Shown here piece after piece: positions 34,561-42,672 of a stretch of 64,000 nucleotides of DNA. Source of the DNA: a bacterium (GTDB lineage: Bacteria; Cyanobacteriota; Vampirovibrionia; Obscuribacterales; Obscuribacteraceae); assembly GCA_018062085.1 (NCBI GenBank), contig JAGOSY010000003.1:261215-325214 (forward strand), written 5' to 3'. The position numbers and the translations under genes are program-made. The notes beneath the pieces were generated by a model, which saw only the letters and a list, made by a program, of their open reading frames with translations, did not search any database and was not told where the DNA came from. Within the stretch, counting starts at the first letter, position 1. Every line of letters begins with the position of its first letter.

Positions 34561-35988
34561 TTGCCAGACAACCACCACACGAAAGAATACCTGAACCAAT
34601 ACGGCGAAGAGCACGAGCCACCGCCAATAGCCGCTGGCAGCCTGGATCCAGAAGACCCAGAATACTCACTTCTGATGCCAGACAAGCGCCAAGCCCTTGA
34701 TGCAATCAAGGCCAACCTGCGCACAACCGCACCAGAGTTAGCGACAAGCTCAGGTCTATCTATTAATAGCGCTACTTACTGGCTCAACAAAATTGCCGGA
34801 GAGACCGGCGCCAAGCTCGAAGTAGCCAACGACGGCACCGTTTATTACTCCTTTGCCCCTAATTTCTCCGGCGTCTACAGACGAAGAGGAAGGCGCAGAG
34901 CAGCACTGCTCGCAGGGGCTTTTCTCTTCAAGTCACTTTACTGGGTGGTGCGAGTATCGTTTGGCGTTGCCTTAATGACCTCGGTGCTTGTAATAGTTGT
35001 AATTTTTGTCGCTCTGATTCTCTTAGCTATTGCATCTATATTTGATGGAGCGGGGGGAGACAGTGGTGACTTCGGCTCGTTCGATGGCTCTGCCTTCTTT
35101 GACATAAATTTCCTATCTGACATTTTTAGCTGGGACTATAGCCCTTCGCATACCAGCTATCAAAACAGCATACCCAGCGCCCAGAGAGACCGCTACACAG
35201 ATTTCATTGAAAAGCATCCCAAAGGCAATTTCTTTCTTGAGACCTTTTCTTTCTTGTTTGGCGATGGCAAACCAAATTCTAATTTACAGAAATTACGCTG
35301 GCAGCAAATCGCAAATACAATTGAGGCCAATGGCGGTGTAGTATCAGCAGAGCAGCTTGCGTCCTTTCTCGATGGTGACACCTCTGATAGTGGCATGGTT
35401 ATGAGTGCACTGGCACAATTCAATGGTCATCCAGAAGTAACAAAAAGTGGCTTTATTGTTTATGTATTTCCAGACTACATAAGTGAACAACATAACAAGC
35501 AACAACTAAAACAAGAGCAAAGACCAGCGCAAATACAAAACGAAATATCCGAGCAGCAGAGCTACCTCAAAGAAGAGAACTGGAAATTTTCAAACTTTCC
35601 GCCGATAGCCCTAGCCAATGTCTTAATGCTGGCGCTATTCAATTTTTGCGGTAGCTGGTGGTTGTTCAAGCATATTGCAACGATAAACCTGCTGCATCAC
35701 CTAGCGGCACTGATCGACGTGCTTTTAACTTATTCGATAATTTTACTAGTCATTCCAGCCGTGCGCTTTGTCATATTGCTTGTGCTCAATCAGCGCATTG
35801 AAAGCAGAAACGCGAAACGAAAAGCCGCTTTTGAGCTAGTCAAACAGCCACAAGGAGAAATTCTCAAAGAAATAGAAGAAGCGAAAGCAATTCAAGTCGA
35901 GCATGCTCAGGTGTTGCGAGTAGATAGAAAAATCATTTTTGATTCTGGTAAAGATAGCCTAGAACAAAAGTTCGATAGCCGCGAATAG
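34561..35988 (+). CDS. Membrane protein with two winged-helix-like domains
   Basis: 475 residues if it starts at the TTG (34561); no ATG occurs before codon 40. An N-terminal polar region (~1-45) leads into a helix-turn-helix (~50-95: KANLRTTAPELATSSGLSINSATYWLNKIAGETGAKL, then a wing VANDGTVYYSF). Two close TM helices follow (~120-165), then an Asp/Ser/Phe-rich loop, a second helix-turn-helix-like domain (~240-300: QIANTIEANGGVVSAEQLASFL...GHPEVTKSGFIVYVF) and more TM helices near 345-420. Winged-helix domains bind DNA or proteins; here they probably face the cytoplasm. The preceding in-frame amber codon is described separately. No family was recognised with confidence. Confidence 0.6.
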   Translation: MPDNHHTKEYLNQYGEEHEPPPIAAGSLDPEDPEYSLLMPDKRQALDAIKANLRTTAPELATSSGLSINSATYWLNKIAGETGAKLEVANDGTVYYSFAPNFSGVYRRRGRRRAALLAGAFLFKSLYWVVRVSFGVALMTSVLVIVVIFVALILLAIASIFDGAGGDSGDFGSFDGSAFFDINFLSDIFSWDYSPSHTSYQNSIPSAQRDRYTDFIEKHPKGNFFLETFSFLFGDGKPNSNLQKLRWQQIANTIEANGGVVSAEQLASFLDGDTSDSGMVMSALAQFNGHPEVTKSGFIVYVFPDYISEQHNKQQLKQEQRPAQIQNEISEQQSYLKEENWKFSNFPPIALANVLMLALFNFCGSWWLFKHIATINLLHHLAALIDVLLTYSIILLVIPAVRFVILLVLNQRIESRNAKRKAAFELVKQPQGEILKEIEEAKAIQVEHAQVLRVDRKIIFDSGKDSLEQKFDSRE

Positions 35989-36007
35989 CTTGCCGCGCTG
36001 CAAATAT

Positions 36008-37297
36008 TTAGGCGTCAGGCAATACAGTAACTATACAAGACTGAGCACCCCGCCCCTTCACAAGGGTTACTTCAATTGACAAGTTCTTAAAGTTGAACCT
36101 GTCTCCCACCCGAGGCGGCCTGCCAAGCTGATCCAAGACTAGTCCGCTAATGGTACCGACATCTTCTTCTTCAATTACTAGACCAAGATAGCCAGCAAGT
36201 TGCTCGAGCCTGACTGTACCTAAAACTCGCACGCTTTTACTGTCTATAGTTTCAATCGGTGGTGTAGTAGTAGATTCATCAATCTCACCTATAACTTCAC
36301 CAAATATATCTTGAATTGAAATGATACCAGCAGTACCACCATGTTCATCCAACACAACTGCCAGATGAGTACGAAACTGCCGCATAGACTCAAGTACCGA
36401 CTGCAAAGTCGAAGACTGTGGCACAAAGGGTACTGGCCTGATAATCAAAGTTCTATCGTCGCTAGCCTCCAAGAAAGCAGCGAGATCCTTAACGTGCACA
36501 GTGCCGACAATATTGTCTTTATCGCCTGTATAAACAGGATAACGAGAGTGGTTAGCTTGACGCACTATCTCCAGCACTTGAGCTTTCGTCGGCCTAATCG
36601 GCACAGCCAGAATGTGAACCCGAGGCACCATTATGTCTTCAGCAACTAGCTCGCCAAAGTCAAATAGCTGCTCAATCACGCTGCCAATTTCATCGCTTAT
36701 TATTCCCTCTGATTCGCTCTCTTTTAAAATCAACTGAATCTCATCAGAAGAAAAAGCTGGAAACGTTGACTTAGAGCGATCTATACCCATGAGATTTCTC
36801 AGCAAGAAATTGTTCATTCCATTTAGAATGAAGATAATTGGCCTAAAAACTCTCATAAAGAAGAGCATCGGCCCGATCAAGAAAAACATTACCGCTTCAG
36901 ACTTCTGGAGCGCTAACGACTTAGGTATCATCTCGCCAAAGACGATATGAAGATAGGTAAGCAAAGTCAAAGATAAAGCACTGGCAATTGCGTGAGTTGT
37001 CGTTATCTCTAGGGGAGCTACAAGGTGAAGATAGTGAATTATCCAGGTGGCTATAACCTGCTCACCGTACATACCCAGGGCCAAACTAGCTGCGGTGATG
37101 CCAACTTGAGATGCGGCTATATAGCGATCTTGTAACAACGGCTCTTTGATAACAGAATAAATTTGTTTGGCTGTTCTATTGCCCTCAAGTGCAAGCTTTT
37201 CAATTGATAACTTAGGTGCCACCACTGTGGCAAACTCAGAAGCCACAAATAGAGCATTGAATAATATCAGAAGGAGAATTAAGCTCAGCTCAAACAT
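36008..37297 (-). CDS. CNNM/CorC (HlyC-CorC) family transporter-like protein, second of a pair
   Basis: 429 residues. The N-terminal DUF21/CNNM membrane domain (~1-185: FNALFVASEFATVVAPKLSIEKL... and FGEMIPKSLALQKSE) carries the Ser/Glu of the transport site seen in Mg2+-exporter structures. A pair of CBS domains (~200-330, with DIMVPRVHI, SRYPVYTGD and HLAVVLDEHGGTAGIIS) and the C-terminal CorC_HlyC domain (~345-425) follow. The family is linked to Mg2+ or Na+ transport. GAGGAGG lies about 10 nt before the ATG, and the gene overlaps the upstream paralogue by 8 nt, so the two form an operon. Confidence 0.92.
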   Translation of the reverse strand: MFELSLILLLILFNALFVASEFATVVAPKLSIEKLALEGNRTAKQIYSVIKEPLLQDRYIAASQVGITAASLALGMYGEQVIATWIIHYLHLVAPLEITTTHAIASALSLTLLTYLHIVFGEMIPKSLALQKSEAVMFFLIGPMLFFMRVFRPIIFILNGMNNFLLRNLMGIDRSKSTFPAFSSDEIQLILKESESEGIISDEIGSVIEQLFDFGELVAEDIMVPRVHILAVPIRPTKAQVLEIVRQANHSRYPVYTGDKDNIVGTVHVKDLAAFLEASDDRTLIIRPVPFVPQSSTLQSVLESMRQFRTHLAVVLDEHGGTAGIISIQDIFGEVIGEIDESTTTPPIETIDSKSVRVLGTVRLEQLAGYLGLVIEEEDVGTISGLVLDQLGRPPRVGDRFNFKNLSIEVTLVKGRGAQSCIVTVLPDA

Positions 37298-38600
37298 CTT
37301 GCTTAGCCTCCTCTTTTCTGCTCACAATCACCAAGATAGCAGCGTGATGTTCAACTTCTTCGACCTCGATCACCACTGAAGGTAATTCAATCAAATCGCC
37401 GACAGCAGGCACTCGATCCAGAATCTCCATGATTAAGCCATTGATAGTCTCGGCTTCGGTTGCGGGCATTTGTCCTAAGAACTTAGAGGCCCGATGCAAC
37501 TTATAAAAGCCAGGTAGCCGAATTCGACCATCTTCTAAAGCTTCTATAACTATAGTCTTTTTAAATTCATCACTATCAACGTTCTCAATTAACTCAGCAA
37601 GAATATCTCCGGCAGTGACAATACCAACTGTTGCTCCGTGCTCGTCCATTACCACGGCCATATGCGAATGCTTTGATTTGAGCAAGGCAATCAACTTGCC
37701 GAGGCGTAAATTCTCAGGAATAATTGGTAAGCCTTTAATCAAAGAATCAATACCAGCAAGATCACTTTCAGAGAATCTAGCTTGAATCACGTGCCTCACA
37801 TGAATAAAGCCTAGAACATCGTCAATAGAGTCTCCATAGACCAAAAGCCGGGTATATGGACTCTCTAAAGCAATTCGATAGCAATCTTCTAAAGAGTTTT
37901 TATTCGAAACAGCAAGAATATTCGAACGGGGCACCATTAGTTGTCTAGCTGTTCTCTCTCCAAGATCAAGAGCCTGCTGAAGGCGCTCGTGCTCAACCGG
38001 CTCTAACAAGCCGCCATCTTTACTTTCGGCTAGTAGCAACTCAATCTCTTCAAGCGAGTGTACATGTTTGTGAGTAGAAACCGGAATTCCTAGCACTTTC
38101 AAAAAGAAGTTGCCGCTGCCATTCAACAGCCAAATAAACGGACGAAAGACTATTGAAGACAGGCGAAGCGGCCAGTACATAAAAATTGCTATACGATCGG
38201 AATATTGCAAGGAGACAGACTTCGGAAGCAGTTCACCAAACAAAATCTGCAACAAGGTAAACAGCAAAAGAATGCCAATGGCCGCCACTGACTCAGCCAA
38301 GACTGGAGTTAAATTTAGGTACTCGACTAACGTGGCGGCGCAGGAAGGTCCAAAACTGATTTCACTATAAGCTCCAAGCACAAGACTTGAAACTGTTATT
38401 CCGATCTGACAAGTAGCAATATACTCATCGAGCTTTCGCGGCTCCTCCAAGATCGGAAGAAGTAACGAAGCAAGGGGGTTACCTGCTAAAGCCAACTTTT
38501 GAATATAAGAGTGCCGGGCGGCGACTGTAGCAAACTCTGCAGCCACGTAAATGGCATTCAGAAGAATTAGACCAATTGCTATAAACCAGGCTAGGAACAT
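37290..38600 (-). CDS. CNNM/CorC family transporter-like protein, first of a pair
   Basis: 436 residues with the same order of domains as its downstream neighbour: DUF21/CNNM (LLNAIYVAAEFATVAARHSYIQKL; FGELLPKSVSLQYSD), two CBS domains (LMVPRSNILAV; MAVVMDEHGATVGIV) and a CorC_HlyC end. The two share about a third to half of their residues by eye, so they derive from tandem duplication and may form a heterodimer. The 8-nt overlap implies translational coupling. The start has a poor ribosome-binding site. Confidence 0.92.
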   Translation of the reverse strand: MFLAWFIAIGLILLNAIYVAAEFATVAARHSYIQKLALAGNPLASLLLPILEEPRKLDEYIATCQIGITVSSLVLGAYSEISFGPSCAATLVEYLNLTPVLAESVAAIGILLLFTLLQILFGELLPKSVSLQYSDRIAIFMYWPLRLSSIVFRPFIWLLNGSGNFFLKVLGIPVSTHKHVHSLEEIELLLAESKDGGLLEPVEHERLQQALDLGERTARQLMVPRSNILAVSNKNSLEDCYRIALESPYTRLLVYGDSIDDVLGFIHVRHVIQARFSESDLAGIDSLIKGLPIIPENLRLGKLIALLKSKHSHMAVVMDEHGATVGIVTAGDILAELIENVDSDEFKKTIVIEALEDGRIRLPGFYKLHRASKFLGQMPATEAETINGLIMEILDRVPAVGDLIELPSVVIEVEEVEHHAAILVIVSRKEEAKQDV

Positions 38601-38832
38601 TTCAACAATTGACTAACACTTTGATTGCCCCTACAACACAAATATTGCATCAAGCTTAGTTCCTTAAAAATTCGCAAATTCAAGAACCAAGCAGTACTTA
38701 ACTCTAGCAGCTTGGCAACAAGCAAATAATCGCCGCAGCAATGCTTGCACAGCAAGTGTTGACAAAGAAAGAGATAGAGCAGCGGTCAGCCAGCGTTCTC
38801 ATAAAACTTCAACCAACTGGTATCATATCGCC

Positions 38833-39834
38833 ATGAAAGATCAACAGCTTATTGTTTTATCTGCGGCACTGACTATTGCTCTTGCATCAAGCTCATTGTC
38901 TAGCGTGACGAATCCGTGTTTGGCAAGCCCTACTGTGGCAAATCAAGCTTTGGCTAATCAAGCAGCGGCAAAAGCGAAGGCTAAAGCCAAAGCAGGCGCA
39001 GACAAAACAACCCAAAAGGCTGCTGATGCTGAAGTATCTTTTGCCTCAATAGATGCTGCAATTGCCCAACAAGAAGCAATAAAACAAAAGAATTTCGACA
39101 AAATCAACACCGCTGCGCAAGCCGACCTGGCGGCCAGCAACTATGCCGCAGCCGAAAAGAAACTATTAGAAGCTTTGGATATTGCCGAAAGCCTAAATGG
39201 CAACGAGCAGAAATTACTCACACGTACATGCTTGGCTGACTGTTACTTAAGACAGAGAAAATACAAAGAAGCAGAGAGGCAATACAAAGAGGCTTACGAC
39301 AGCAATATTCAGCTCTACCGCGGCAACTACCCTGTGCTACTTGACGACGCCAAGGGCTTGAGCGAAGTATACAAAGCCACCAACCGACAAAAAGAGGCCG
39401 AAAAAATACTCGCGTCTGCCACAGAAGCACGCAAAACTCGCTACTCGGTTGCTGGCGTTGACGATGGCGATTTGTTCGCGACCTTCTATCAGTCTATGAG
39501 GGAAGCTCTAGCTAAAAAGAACACTGATGCTGTCAGCAAGATGGTCCAATACCCTCTAGCGGTGCGCTGGAACGGCAATTTCAAGAGAAGACTGTCGACT
39601 CGTACTTACCGCACTCCACAAGAGTTCCTAGCAAACTACAACATCATCTTCTCTCCCAAAATTACAACACTTTTTGCGGAGAATCCCGAAAAAGAACTGT
39701 GGTGCAAAGATGAAGGCATAATGCTGGGCGGCGGGCTGGCCTGGCTGACAAATGTACAGCTGGTCAAAGTGGCAGGAAAACCAACCTACCAAATTCACGC
39801 TATGACTATAAACGACGATATGCCGAAGAAGTGA
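38833..39834 (+). CDS. Exported TPR protein with C-terminal conserved domain
   Basis: 333 residues. A signal peptide covers ~1-31 (hydrophobic core LIVLSAALTIALASSS, ending CLA-SP). A low-complexity Ala/Lys stretch (AAAKAKAKAKAGADK) follows, then two or three TPRs (YAAAEKKLLEALDIAES; RKYKEAERQYKEAYD). The C-terminal ~115 residues form a globular domain (DDGDLFATFYQSMREALAKKN, AVRWNGNFKRRLSTRTYRTPQ, IMLGGGLAWLT) resembling NTF2-like/DUF4440 folds. It is likely periplasmic. The ribosome-binding site is weak. Confidence 0.75.
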   Translation: MKDQQLIVLSAALTIALASSSLSSVTNPCLASPTVANQALANQAAAKAKAKAKAGADKTTQKAADAEVSFASIDAAIAQQEAIKQKNFDKINTAAQADLAASNYAAAEKKLLEALDIAESLNGNEQKLLTRTCLADCYLRQRKYKEAERQYKEAYDSNIQLYRGNYPVLLDDAKGLSEVYKATNRQKEAEKILASATEARKTRYSVAGVDDGDLFATFYQSMREALAKKNTDAVSKMVQYPLAVRWNGNFKRRLSTRTYRTPQEFLANYNIIFSPKITTLFAENPEKELWCKDEGIMLGGGLAWLTNVQLVKVAGKPTYQIHAMTINDDMPKK

Positions 39835-39856
39835 AGCTCTTTTGCCAGAGCTTCAC
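39831..39856. terminator. Perfect hairpin between convergent genes
   Basis: GTGAAGCTCT-TTTGCC-AGAGCTTCAC, a 10-bp perfect stem that contains the TGA stop of the TPR gene and lies just before the stop of the beta-helix gene on the other strand. It lacks a T-tract on either side, so it may block read-through or stabilise 3' ends. Confidence 0.55.
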
Positions 39857-39878
39857 TGCCACAACCTAGTTAATGGTA

Positions 39879-41192
39879 TCAATCAAATGTGCTTAATAGT
39901 TGCTTGATCGATGTAACTTCTGAGCCAGTTCCCACTGCTGGTGAATCGGGACGAAGAGAGAAGTCTAGACCCATCAGATAAGGGATAGGAGTATGGTTGG
40001 GAAGCAACCCGACTCGAGAAACAAACTTAGGGTCAACCATTGTCGGAGCCAAAGCCGTGGTGTTACCTGTAGTGCGATACTGGGTATTTTGCTCAACCGT
40101 AAGAGGAAATGGCCGAGTTGAATTAGGTGGATAAGGGAAGGCAATCGATATTGGAATATCAACCATGCCACCATAGGCAATTGTCTTTTTCACAGTACTG
40201 CCAATCATATTATAGGGCTGAGGGCTGGCTTGCAGCTTTAGGCAATTGTGGGCGCTGTGTGATGAGTTTAGCCTAGTCATGAACGAAGTGACATTCTGCA
40301 AACTAACAGAGTACGACGAAATATTGTTTCTCTTCGAATTAATCAAAAGACAATTGGTGAGCGTTGGCCTAGCACTGGTGAGATTGCTTACACCATCACG
40401 CAGACCTGGGCCAAGGACACAACTGCTCAAAGAAACCCCAAGAGTCGGCGGGCCGCTGGTCGTGCCGTCTACTCTCACACCATCAGAATTGATACGTTCT
40501 GAACTATTGTAAATCCAGCACTTGCTGAGCTGAGCACCACCAGGGGCACCAGTTTGCTGGGTCACCACATTGGTAGCATTGTCGTGAAGGATAAGTTGGC
40601 TCATACCTAAGGGATAGTAGGAGGGGCTGACAAACAAGCCGGCCTCAGTGCAGTGCGACACTTCGATGTTTTTGACACTGGTGGGATAGGGTGCATTTGA
40701 ATTGACTGTAATGCCTTTCTTGGCACCATAGACAAAAATGCCTGAGCGCTTAGAGCCATTGAGCTGTACGCCACCATTGATTTCGATTCCATTTGATTGA
40801 CTACCTGGGGCAATAACAACTTGGCCGTTGTGTCCAGGCTCGCCAGAGACCGTGATTCTAACAGGGCTGTAATAGGGTCTCACCTGCACTTGCATGGGCT
40901 TGCGATAGATCATGCGCCCGACGCCACCATCTATGGTCAGAGAGTCATAGTTTTGTGGATCTATTCCCGTCCACTTGATCTGATCCATTTCATTCCAGGC
41001 AGTGGCCCAGGTCAAGCCGTCAGTGTTATTGCCATTTTTAGAAACATAGAACTTGCGCGGCTGCTGATAGGGATAACCAGGGCTGGTAGCAAATGCTTGC
41101 GATGTAGCCGCCAGACTCATAGTCAGGGCGACCGTAGACAACAGAATTTTCTTTAATATTGAACATTGTCTTTGATCGGGGGATCTTTTCAT
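39879..41192 (-). CDS. Exported right-handed beta-helix protein
   Basis: 437 residues from the ATG at 41192 (GAGGT 6 nt upstream), chosen over an earlier in-frame ATG because it gives a proper signal peptide (~1-35: LKKILLSTVALTMSLAATSQAFA). The mature chain begins FYVSKNGNNTDGLTWATAWNEM, the 'YVS-x-x-G-x-D' opening of parallel beta-helix (pectate-lyase-like) proteins, with repeated 'N-G-V-Q-L-N-G' and 'V-K-N-I-E-V-S-H-C' coils through ~350. The role could be binding or cleaving polysaccharide, or adhesion. No catalytic set is evident. Confidence 0.82.
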   Translation of the reverse strand: MKRSPDQRQCSILKKILLSTVALTMSLAATSQAFATSPGYPYQQPRKFYVSKNGNNTDGLTWATAWNEMDQIKWTGIDPQNYDSLTIDGGVGRMIYRKPMQVQVRPYYSPVRITVSGEPGHNGQVVIAPGSQSNGIEINGGVQLNGSKRSGIFVYGAKKGITVNSNAPYPTSVKNIEVSHCTEAGLFVSPSYYPLGMSQLILHDNATNVVTQQTGAPGGAQLSKCWIYNSSERINSDGVRVDGTTSGPPTLGVSLSSCVLGPGLRDGVSNLTSARPTLTNCLLINSKRNNISSYSVSLQNVTSFMTRLNSSHSAHNCLKLQASPQPYNMIGSTVKKTIAYGGMVDIPISIAFPYPPNSTRPFPLTVEQNTQYRTTGNTTALAPTMVDPKFVSRVGLLPNHTPIPYLMGLDFSLRPDSPAVGTGSEVTSIKQLLSTFD

Positions 41193-41400
41193 GCCTGACC
41201 TCAAGTAAATGAACACAACGCTACTGCACAGGCGCATCTGCAACTAGATCCAGCAGAGGCGAATCTGCATAGGAGATCTAGCGACAAATGGCGCTTGAAA
41301 GGCGTGTGCTGAGAGAGTGGATTGGAACACTCTAACGGCTGAAGGTGAAATGATGGTGAACTGAACGTGATATCAACGTGAACTAATTTCAGATTTCAAA

Positions 41401-42597
41401 CTAGGTCAGAGCTTTGGCTAGCTCTTTCAGCAATTCCTTCAATGGTATTACTGTTGCTATCAGCGGAATAGCTGGCAAAGCCACTGCGGCAATGAAGGTC
41501 ACAAGAGTCTCTTTGCCGAAGACAAACGGTTTCATGTTCTGGATATTGAGAAATGATGCATTGAGATCAGTCACCGTAGATGGTTCTGAGCTTGATATTA
41601 GCGCTGGCGAATCGGCTGGCTCACGGTCTTTAGGGGAGCTTAGCCAAGTAGTAGCAAATAGACTATTTACCTGGTGGCACAACGAACCATATGTAAAGAC
41701 AGCTTCTCTTTTACTTTTGATCAAAAGTGGAGTAAATACCATAAGTGGTCCAAGAAACAGAAGGAGTACTAGAATGACGAAGACAATACCGAGGTTAGTA
41801 AACCCCTGCAGCGGTGCGTGAGTTTCGAGTACTGCTTGGGCGACAAAAGTACAAACACCTACCGACATGGCGAAAGCAGAAAATCCATAATACGACTGAC
41901 CAATAGCAATAAAACCTAAGCCGCCGGCGCAGTCTGGGTGAGTCGGACTAACTCTAAGCTGAAAGCGTGACACTCTAAACAGCAGACTTGCCCAAAGCAA
42001 ATAACCCCAAAGCCAATCGAGCACAATAAATCTGAACAACGGTTGGCTGACATAGGCATTCCACTTACCTGCCAAAGACAAAACTGGCTGCCCACTTTCT
42101 GTGAGCACCTGCCAATTGCTCACTTTCACCACCAAAACAATATCTATCCAGACTGGTGCATAAGCAAAGGCTAATAGCAAAAGTAGCAGCACTACAATAG
42201 AAGCATCACGCAATTGAAAATTCTTTACGACAAACTTTTGATAGGCAGCCAAATCGCTCGCGGCTATATGGTCGTGCAAAAAGTGCTTAACAGTCTTCAA
42301 AAGCCATTGTTGCGTCACCAAATCTGAAAGTATCAGAATTGGTGCCACCACTATAAATCGAGCACTGCTAATGTAGTCACCCAAGAGTGGCACCTGCAAA
42401 GAATCACTAAAGATACTGCCCGCACTTTGGCAAAGCAACAACACAGGCAAACAGGTAATCAGCCAAAAGAGCAAAACACTATGCAATAGGGCTTGTCTAA
42501 CATTCTTCGCCAAGCCACTACGCAGCAGCAGCGTAGCCACAATGCCAATAGACGGTTGCGGCAATTCTGCCTGTGCCGCAGCTACTTCTTCGGTCAT
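41401..42597 (-). CDS. Multipass membrane protein of unknown function
   Basis: 398 residues from the ATG at 42597, with AAAGGA 9 nt upstream. About seven hydrophobic helices (for example LFWLITCLPVLLLC, FIVVAPILILSDLV, ASIVVLLLLLLAFAYAPVW, FVILVLLLFLGPLMVF, FIAAVALPAIPLIATVIPL). Charged loops lie between, including 'SKREAVFTYGSLCHQVNSLF'. No transporter signature is recognised. It is monocistronic, divergent from the sulfatase gene, with which it shares a short promoter region. Confidence 0.75.
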   Translation of the reverse strand: MTEEVAAAQAELPQPSIGIVATLLLRSGLAKNVRQALLHSVLLFWLITCLPVLLLCQSAGSIFSDSLQVPLLGDYISSARFIVVAPILILSDLVTQQWLLKTVKHFLHDHIAASDLAAYQKFVVKNFQLRDASIVVLLLLLLAFAYAPVWIDIVLVVKVSNWQVLTESGQPVLSLAGKWNAYVSQPLFRFIVLDWLWGYLLWASLLFRVSRFQLRVSPTHPDCAGGLGFIAIGQSYYGFSAFAMSVGVCTFVAQAVLETHAPLQGFTNLGIVFVILVLLLFLGPLMVFTPLLIKSKREAVFTYGSLCHQVNSLFATTWLSSPKDREPADSPALISSSEPSTVTDLNASFLNIQNMKPFVFGKETLVTFIAAVALPAIPLIATVIPLKELLKELAKALT

Positions 42598-42672
42598 CAA
42601 TTAACGTCCTTTTAGCTAGCCGTTGTCAATTGGCTACAATTTTATCCTTATTATGGGCAATTGGGGTGTCTC

